Of a DNA stretch of 11,370 nt, positions 6,614 through 11,370 are shown in pieces; within the stretch, counting starts at the first letter, position 1; every line of letters starts with the position of its first letter. Where the stretch lies: assembly GCA_046074825.1 (NCBI GenBank), contig JBJTOZ010000136.1, positions 1 to 11,370 on the forward strand, read 5' to 3'. The notes under the pieces are model-generated. The model was not told the DNA's origin. It saw nothing but the letters and a program-made list of their open reading frames with translations, and made no database searches. The translations under genes and the position numbers were made by a program. This DNA is from JAGVSR01 sp046074825. Its GTDB lineage: Bacteria; Pseudomonadota; Alphaproteobacteria; Rhizobiales; Hyphomicrobiaceae.

Positions 6614-6662
6614 TTAAGAGTAAATTCCTCTATTTTTAAGTTTAATATTCATCTGTGAAATC

Positions 6663-8258
6663 ATGAAGCCGCGTTTTTATATTACGACAGCAATATCATA
6701 TCCTAATGGTGTCCCCCATGTCGGACATGCTTATGAAGCAATCGCAGCTGATGTAATTGCCCGTTTCGAAAGACTAGATGGCAAAGATGTATTTTTTCTT
6801 ACTGGGACGGATGAGCATGGTTTAAAAATGAAACAAACAGCTTTACGCGAGGGTCTAAAACCTCAAGATCTTGCAGATAAAAACGCATCTAAATTTATCG
6901 AAATGACAAATGTGTTGAACTTAAGTAATGATGATTTTATTCGCACTACGGAAATGCGTCATCATGAAGCCTGCAAGGAATTGTGGCTTAGAATGGAAAA
7001 AAATGGGGATATTTACAAAAAAAAATATGGAGGCTGGTACTCGGTAAGGGACGAGATATATTACAAAGAAAGTGAAACGGATCTTGTTTCTGGTAATAGA
7101 ATCTCGCGCTCAACAGGAACACCTGTTGAATGGTTCGAGGAAGAAACCTTTTTCTTCCGATTATCTTCTTTTACTCAGAAACTCTTAGAGCATTACGAAG
7201 CAAATAAAGATTTCATTCTCCCCCTAGAGAGACGAAACGAAGTCATAAGTTTTGTCAAAATGGGACTTGAAGATCTTTCCATTTCAAGATCCACTTTAGA
7301 TTGGGGTATTCCTGTTCCAAATGCTCCAGGACACGTTATGTATGTTTGGGTGGATGCACTTAATAATTACATTACAGCGACAGGATTATTAAATTCGGCA
7401 AATAATACACGCAAAGAATATTGGCCTGCTGATGTGCATGTTATTGGAAAAGATATTGTTCGATTTCATGCAGTCTACTGGCCAGCATTTCTTATGAGTG
7501 CAAACTTACCCCTTCCTAAACGTATTTTTAGCCATGGATTTGTTCTCAATAAAGGTGAGAAAATGTCCAAATCAGTTGGCAATGTTGTCGATCCATTTAA
7601 CCTCATACAGGCATATGGAAGAGAGCAAGTCCGCTATTTCTTTTTAAAAGAAGTAGTCTTTGGACAAGATGGTAATTATACAGTTGAAGCAATGACCAAT
7701 CGTATTAATGCGGATCTTGCAAATAATTTTGGAAATTTAGCACAGCGTTCGCTTTCGATGATTTACAAAAATTGTGATGGTCATATTCCTCAGCCCTCCC
7801 TTTTTCAGGAATCGGACAGAATAATTCTGGAACAAGTGGATGAATTATATATGAAAGCCCGCACAGAAATGGACAAGCAGGGTATAACTAAATACCTAGA
7901 CCACGTCTGGACGGCAATTTCTGATGCAAATCTTTATTTTGCGACTGAAGAACCCTGGGCAAAAAAGAAGACAGATCCAAAACGAATGGAGACAATCCTC
8001 TATGTAACATCCGAACTTATCAGGCAATTTTCTATACTGGTTTTACCAGTTCTTCCGGAAGCTGGCGGTAAGTTACTTGATTATCTCAACCAACCTCTTG
8101 ATAAAAGAACTTTTGAATTTTTGGGATCAAAAGGCCGTATTGTATCCGGCACAAGTATCCTAGAACCACAGGGGATCTTTCCAAGACACGTTTACCCATT
8201 AGAGCAGCCACAACAAAATCCAAAGTCCAAAGAAGATAACAATAAAAAAGTTCATTAA
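6663..8258 (+). CDS. metG: Methionine--tRNA ligase, 531 aa
   Basis: MetRS is a class I cytoplasmic synthetase that charges initiator and elongator tRNA-Met with methionine. Key motifs: the HIGH equivalent HVGH (19-22) after ISYPNGVP; FLTGTDEHG (45-53); the GWYSVRDEIYY region (124-134), which stands where other MetRS types carry zinc-binding cysteines; VYVWVDALNNYI-like sequence around 227-237; and KMSKS (300-304) in NKGEKMSKSVGN. The anticodon-binding helical domain follows, with FATEEPW in its expected place. There is no C-terminal EMAP/tRNA-binding domain, and the last 25 residues are hydrophilic, so it is the short form of slightly over 500 residues. The ATG at 6663 starts directly on the conserved MKPRFYITTAISYPNG; only a weak GTGAAA precedes it. 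It lies 49 bases after holB and 16 before tatD, inside the same run of genes. Confidence 0.96.
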   Translation: MKPRFYITTAISYPNGVPHVGHAYEAIAADVIARFERLDGKDVFFLTGTDEHGLKMKQTALREGLKPQDLADKNASKFIEMTNVLNLSNDDFIRTTEMRHHEACKELWLRMEKNGDIYKKKYGGWYSVRDEIYYKESETDLVSGNRISRSTGTPVEWFEEETFFFRLSSFTQKLLEHYEANKDFILPLERRNEVISFVKMGLEDLSISRSTLDWGIPVPNAPGHVMYVWVDALNNYITATGLLNSANNTRKEYWPADVHVIGKDIVRFHAVYWPAFLMSANLPLPKRIFSHGFVLNKGEKMSKSVGNVVDPFNLIQAYGREQVRYFFLKEVVFGQDGNYTVEAMTNRINADLANNFGNLAQRSLSMIYKNCDGHIPQPSLFQESDRIILEQVDELYMKARTEMDKQGITKYLDHVWTAISDANLYFATEEPWAKKKTDPKRMETILYVTSELIRQFSILVLPVLPEAGGKLLDYLNQPLDKRTFEFLGSKGRIVSGTSILEPQGIFPRHVYPLEQPQQNPKSKEDNNKKVH

Positions 8259-8274
8259 AGGATTTGGTATAAAA

Positions 8275-9063
8275 ATGTTGGTTGATCATCATTGTCATTT
8301 AGATCACAACGATCTTTGTCTAAATGTAGATTCGGTCATTAAACGCGCACATGACGTCGGTATAAAAATTCTTTTAACTATTTCTACACGTGTTCGAAAG
8401 TTTGATGAAATCCTATCAATTATAAATAAATATCCTAATGTTTATGGGACTATTGGTACCCATCCACACTATGCGCATGAAGAACTTGATATCACTGCTC
8501 AAGATCTTCAGAGAATTTCAAAACACCCTAAAATTATTGGTATTGGAGAAGCGGGTCTAGATTATCATTATAAGCTTTCAACTCCTCAAGCTCAAGTTCA
8601 AGGATTTAAAACGCATATCATGGCTTCTAGGGAGACAGGCCTTCCCTTGGAAATACATACACGAGATGCAGACGAAGATACTATAAGAGTACTTGAGGCA
8701 GAATTTTTAAATGGCCCTTTTCCAGCACTCTTACATTGTTTTACAGGAGGGCGCGATTTAGCAATGAAAGCTCTCGATTTAGGTCTTTATATTTCTTTTT
8801 CAGGCGTCATCACTTTTAAGAAATCTGAGACGTTAAGAAAAATTGCTGCTGAAATCCCTTTAGATAAAATTTTGGTAGAAACAGATTCACCATATCTTGC
8901 TCCTGAGCCTTATCGTGGTAAAAGAAATGAACCCTCTTATATGGTTCATACGGCACAATTGCTCGCAGATCTTCATAATATTTCCCTTGATCAATTTAGC
9001 AAGATTTCAACCGAAAACTTCCAACGCCTCTTCACTAAAGTTCGCATCTCTAGCGTGTTGTGA
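8275..9063 (+). CDS. tatD: TatD family metal-dependent hydrolase (DNase-like), 262 aa
   Basis: TatD proteins are TIM-barrel hydrolases with divalent metals; characterised members act as 3'-5' DNA/RNA exonucleases in DNA repair or RNA turnover. All expected ligands are seen: H6-x-H8 near the start (DHHCHLD), Glu92 in GEAGLDYHY, His128 in EIHTRDA, His154 in LLHCFTGG, and Asp204 in ETDSPYLAPEPYRGKRNEP, the C-terminal family signature. Length is normal at about 260. The ATG at 8275 starts the conserved strand directly; an AAGGA 12 bases upstream is a distant SD. It follows metG by 16 bases, a linkage common in many bacteria, and its stop codon abuts the next ATG with no gap. In this context YcfH-type TatD is the closest description. 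The cellular substrate cannot be read from sequence. Confidence 0.93.
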   Translation: MLVDHHCHLDHNDLCLNVDSVIKRAHDVGIKILLTISTRVRKFDEILSIINKYPNVYGTIGTHPHYAHEELDITAQDLQRISKHPKIIGIGEAGLDYHYKLSTPQAQVQGFKTHIMASRETGLPLEIHTRDADEDTIRVLEAEFLNGPFPALLHCFTGGRDLAMKALDLGLYISFSGVITFKKSETLRKIAAEIPLDKILVETDSPYLAPEPYRGKRNEPSYMVHTAQLLADLHNISLDQFSKISTENFQRLFTKVRISSVL

Positions 9064-9861
9064 ATGACCCATAGATTAACGATTCTAGGATGTGGATCCT
9101 CAGGGGGAGTTCCTAGATTAGGTCCCAATTGGGGGGCTTGTGATTCAAATAACCCCAAAAACAAAAGATTGCGTTGTTCTGTATTGGTTGAAAAAATTGA
9201 ACAGAATAATCGTACATCTATATTGATTGATACATCACCTGATATGCGTCAACAATTACTCGCTGTAAATTGTTCACATCTGGACGGAGTTCTTTTTACA
9301 CATGATCACGCAGATCATACTCATGGTATCGATGATCTTCGTATGGTCGCTTATGCTATGAAAAAAAAATTAACGTGTTATTTTAATCCAGAAACTCGCA
9401 ACAGTCTCCTCTCACGTTTTTCTTATTGTTTTGTCCAACAAGAAGGTTCTGGTTACCAGCCCATTTTAAACGAAAGTATAATTAACGAAGATAGTCCCTT
9501 TAGGATATACGGCTTAAATAGTTATATTGATGTGCAGCCTATCCCACAATTCCATGGAGAGATCACCTCATTAGGATTTCGCATTGGTGGTTTGGCCTAT
9601 TCTCCAGATATATCAAATATTCCAAAAGACTCTATCGGTTATCTTCACAATCTTGATGTGTGGATTGTTGATGCACTTCGTTATACTGATCATCCAAGTC
9701 ATTTCTCAGTTAATAATGCTCTGGATTGGATTGGGAGACTAAAACCGAAAAGAGCAATCTTGACACATATGACTAGTGATCTTGATTATGAGAAGTTAAA
9801 ACAGAAATTACCTGATTTTGTGGAACCAGCATTCGACGGAATGACTATAGAATTCACTTGA
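9064..9861 (+). CDS. MBL-fold metallo-hydrolase, PhnP-like (COG1235), 265 aa
   Basis: This cytoplasmic metallo-beta-lactamase-fold phosphodiesterase is related to PhnP, which opens cyclic ribose phosphates. It opens with LGCGSSGGVPRLG (8-20) and a CDSNNPKNKRLRCS segment typical of this subfamily. The metal site H80-x-H82-x-D84-H85 (THDHADH) is intact and followed by the subfamily hallmark THGIDDLR. Further ligands are plausible at QFHGE, the Asp of YSPDIS, and His in LTHMTSD. Its ATG follows the tatD stop codon with no spacer and no SD, so translation must be coupled. No other phosphonate (phn) genes are present, so a C-P lyase role is not implied and I do not use phnP as the symbol. The tatD-MBL pair is a recurrent alphaproteobacterial arrangement. 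The gene converges on the SDR gene with a 2-base gap. Confidence 0.88.
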   Translation: MTHRLTILGCGSSGGVPRLGPNWGACDSNNPKNKRLRCSVLVEKIEQNNRTSILIDTSPDMRQQLLAVNCSHLDGVLFTHDHADHTHGIDDLRMVAYAMKKKLTCYFNPETRNSLLSRFSYCFVQQEGSGYQPILNESIINEDSPFRIYGLNSYIDVQPIPQFHGEITSLGFRIGGLAYSPDISNIPKDSIGYLHNLDVWIVDALRYTDHPSHFSVNNALDWIGRLKPKRAILTHMTSDLDYEKLKQKLPDFVEPAFDGMTIEFT

Positions 9862-9863
9862 AT

Positions 9864-10613
9864 CTAATTCTTTCTTAAAGCCTGTTTTTCTCTCCATTTT
9901 CTAAATTCTACAATGTCCTCATCACATGTTGAGTTTGCCATTGCCAGTTCGACGAGCAGTGGAGCAACTTCTTCAGGCGTCGGAAGTGTTGCTGGATTTT
10001 CTCCAGGAAAGGCTTTTGCCCTCATATTTGTTCGCATAGCCCCTGGGTTAATCGTCATAACTTTTACAGATGAGTTTTGACATTCAACGCCATATGTCCT
10101 TGCTAAAGCTTCTAGTCCTGCTTTAGAGACAGCATAGGGTCCCCAGTAAGCATATTTGCCTTTTGCGGCTCCTGACGTAATGAAAAGGGCACGACCAGCT
10201 TCGGATCTCTTCAGTAAAGGATCGAGAGTACGTATAAGACGCCAATTGGCCGTTAAATTTATGTTCAGAACTTGCTGCCAATTTTCGGCTGTTACATGAT
10301 GAAGAGGGGACAAGGGCCCAAGAATTGCTGCATTAGCAACAAAAATATCGAGCCTACCCCACCTTTCAAAAATGGTTGGTCCAAGACCATCTATAGCATC
10401 TCCAACCTTTAAGTCTAAAGTGAGCAAAGTGGCTGGTTCTGAAATTTTTTGAATTTCATCATCTAGTAATTCCAGTGCTTTTTTATCACGTGCAACAAGG
10501 ATTAAATGAGCCCCTGCATTCGCAAATGCCAGTGCAGCAGCCCTACCAAGTCCATGAGAAGCTCCTGTTATGAGGGCAAGTTTGCCCTTTAAAGGGGCCA
10601 AATGAGATACCAA
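9864..10613 (-). CDS. SDR family NAD(P)-dependent oxidoreductase, 249 aa
   Basis: This is a classical short-chain dehydrogenase/reductase with a Rossmann fold. Visible elements: cofactor motif TGASHGLG (17-24); Arg42 after the second strand (LVARD), suggesting NADP(H) preference; DL at 67-68; ANAA (93-96) for the NNAG strand; Asn119 region (NINL); catalytic Ser147 in FITSG; and Y160-x-x-x-K164. NPGAMRTNM (189-197) is the usual post-catalytic loop. Length is typical. The start is probably TTG at 10613, with AAAGG on the minus strand about nine bases upstream; an inner TTG four codons later has no SD. It lies 34 bases downstream of purF on the same strand, as in many alphaproteobacteria, so they probably share a transcript. 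The substrate is unknown; the position behind purF does not by itself imply purine metabolism. Confidence 0.88.
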   Translation of the reverse strand: MVSHLAPLKGKLALITGASHGLGRAAALAFANAGAHLILVARDKKALELLDDEIQKISEPATLLTLDLKVGDAIDGLGPTIFERWGRLDIFVANAAILGPLSPLHHVTAENWQQVLNINLTANWRLIRTLDPLLKRSEAGRALFITSGAAKGKYAYWGPYAVSKAGLEALARTYGVECQNSSVKVMTINPGAMRTNMRAKAFPGENPATLPTPEEVAPLLVELAMANSTCDEDIVEFRKWREKQALRKN

Positions 10614-10647
10614 ATTCAGATACCTTTCACCTAACTAATCCAAAAAA

Positions 10648-11370
10648 TTATATGACTTCTGCTAAAAGGGACAACTGTCGGTTTGTACTTCCAGATTGAT
10701 CAACTAAATCGGTTGGATATTCTCCAGTAAAACAATGATCAGTAAATTGAGGAGCTCGCGGATCTCGTTTATCATATCCCACAGCACGATAAATTCCATC
10801 AACCGACAAAAAAGATAAACTAGATGCACCAATAAATTCTCGCATTCCTTCTATATCCATATTGGCAGCTAAAAGGTCATTACGTCGTGGCGTATCAATT
10901 CCGTAATAATCTGGATGCGTAATCGGAGGGGATGAAATCCTCATATGAACTTCACGCGCACCTGCATCATACATGAGTTGAACAATTTTTTTTGATGTTG
11001 TCCCGCGCACTACACTATCATCAATAAGAACAATACTTTTACCTCTTATTATCCCAGCATTTGCGGAGTGCTTAAGTTTAACACCGAGCGCTCTAATTCT
11101 TTGTTCGGGTTCAATAAATGTTCTACCAACATAATGATTACGTATTATACCTAACTCAAATGGTAATCCTGACTGCTGTGAGTATCCAATTGCTGCTGGC
11201 ACACCAGAGTCTGGAATAGGAACAATAACATCTGCAGAAACTGGGGCCTCTTTCGCTAATTGAATACCCATTTGCTTTCTGACATCGTAGACAGAACGTC
11301 CACCAATTGTGCTATCCGGCCGTGAAAAATAGATATATTCAAATATACATGGCCGTGCGGGGCGACGGGG
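10648..11370 (-). CDS. purF: Amidophosphoribosyltransferase, C-terminal 240 aa (5' part outside window)
   Basis: PurF transfers ammonia from glutamine to PRPP, the first committed step of purine synthesis. The reading frame is open to the window edge: before the internal Met at 11271 it continues as ...ARPCIFEYIYFSRPDSTIGGRSVYDVRKQ, so that Met is not the start. Only the phosphoribosyltransferase domain is present. Visible features: VPIPDSG; RNHYVGRTFIEP, the flexible active-site loop; and the PRPP-binding motif IDDSVVRGTT (116-125 of the visible part). The Cys before EYIYF is present, but the positions matching the other B. subtilis Fe-S ligands read HPDYYGID and PQFTDHCFTGEYP, so the iron-sulfur cluster seen in that enzyme is probably absent. 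The N-terminal Cys-nucleophile glutaminase domain lies outside. The gene ends in the common LSLLAE tail, followed by the SDR gene. Confidence 0.95.
   Translation of the reverse strand, partial: PRRPARPCIFEYIYFSRPDSTIGGRSVYDVRKQMGIQLAKEAPVSADVIVPIPDSGVPAAIGYSQQSGLPFELGIIRNHYVGRTFIEPEQRIRALGVKLKHSANAGIIRGKSIVLIDDSVVRGTTSKKIVQLMYDAGAREVHMRISSPPITHPDYYGIDTPRRNDLLAANMDIEGMREFIGASSLSFLSVDGIYRAVGYDKRDPRAPQFTDHCFTGEYPTDLVDQSGSTNRQLSLLAEVI

Noticed and set aside
10574..10596. Two adjacent palindromes, GGGCAA-GT-TTGCCC and CCCTTTAAAGGG
   Set aside because: They lie inside the SDR coding region over the conserved Leu-Lys-Gly-Lys-Leu segment; the codons explain them, and the 2-nt loop is too tight for a terminator.
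11269..11271. ATG taken as the start of purF
   Set aside because: The frame continues upstream to the window edge with the conserved segment EYIYFSRPDS, so this Met is internal and the gene is merely cut by the window.
1..11370. Search for tRNA, CRISPR, insertion sequence or defence system
   Set aside because: No TTCRANYC arm with acceptor stem, no spaced repeats, no transposase or nuclease/toxin gene pair was seen; nearly all of the window is accounted for by the genes listed.

Overview
The window is a visibly AT-rich piece of a bacterial chromosome that is almost certainly alphaproteobacterial. The evidence is the order rlpA - D,D-carboxypeptidase - tmk - holB - metG - tatD - PhnP-like hydrolase, plus an SDR gene directly behind purF. 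Both arrangements are familiar from Rhodospirillales/Rhizobiales-type genomes. The strong A+T bias and loose intergenic spaces suggest a host-associated or reduced lineage, such as AT-rich Acetobacteraceae, an AT-rich Rhizobiales or a Rhodospirillales symbiont. The family cannot be fixed from this sequence alone.

Layout. (1) Positions 1-2087 are accessory and read on the minus strand. They hold a small secreted PepSY-like protein with its own TATAAT box, strong Shine-Dalgarno (SD) and textbook intrinsic terminator, and, upstream of it, a flavin-containing monooxygenase (FMO) that starts at TTG. (2) Positions 2088-2673 are a 586-bp divergent gap. It holds AT palindromes, a possible decayed small ORF with a terminator-like hairpin, and a leader whose inverted repeat would pair with the SD of rlpA. 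(3) Positions 2674-9861 are a plus-strand block: rlpA, then, behind a plausible promoter, D,D-carboxypeptidase, tmk, holB, metG, tatD and a metallo-beta-lactamase-fold hydrolase. Gaps shrink along the block (58, 2, 49, 16 and 0 nt), so it reads as an operon. (4) Positions 9864-11370 are minus strand: the 3' two-fifths or so of purF, cut by the window edge, followed by an SDR oxidoreductase that converges on the hydrolase with only 2 bp between stop codons.

How they work together. The plus block is housekeeping: peptidoglycan trimming and septal wall processing (RlpA, carboxypeptidase), dTTP supply and DNA polymerase clamp loading (Tmk, HolB), methionyl-tRNA charging (MetG) and two metal-dependent hydrolases. 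PurF begins de novo purine synthesis. The FMO and the PepSY protein are the only clearly non-core genes.

No RNA gene, insertion sequence, CRISPR array or obvious new multi-gene system was found. The most unusual traits are the frequent TTG starts (four well supported, one more possible), the potential SD-masking structure before rlpA, and the possible pseudogene remnant between FMO and rlpA.
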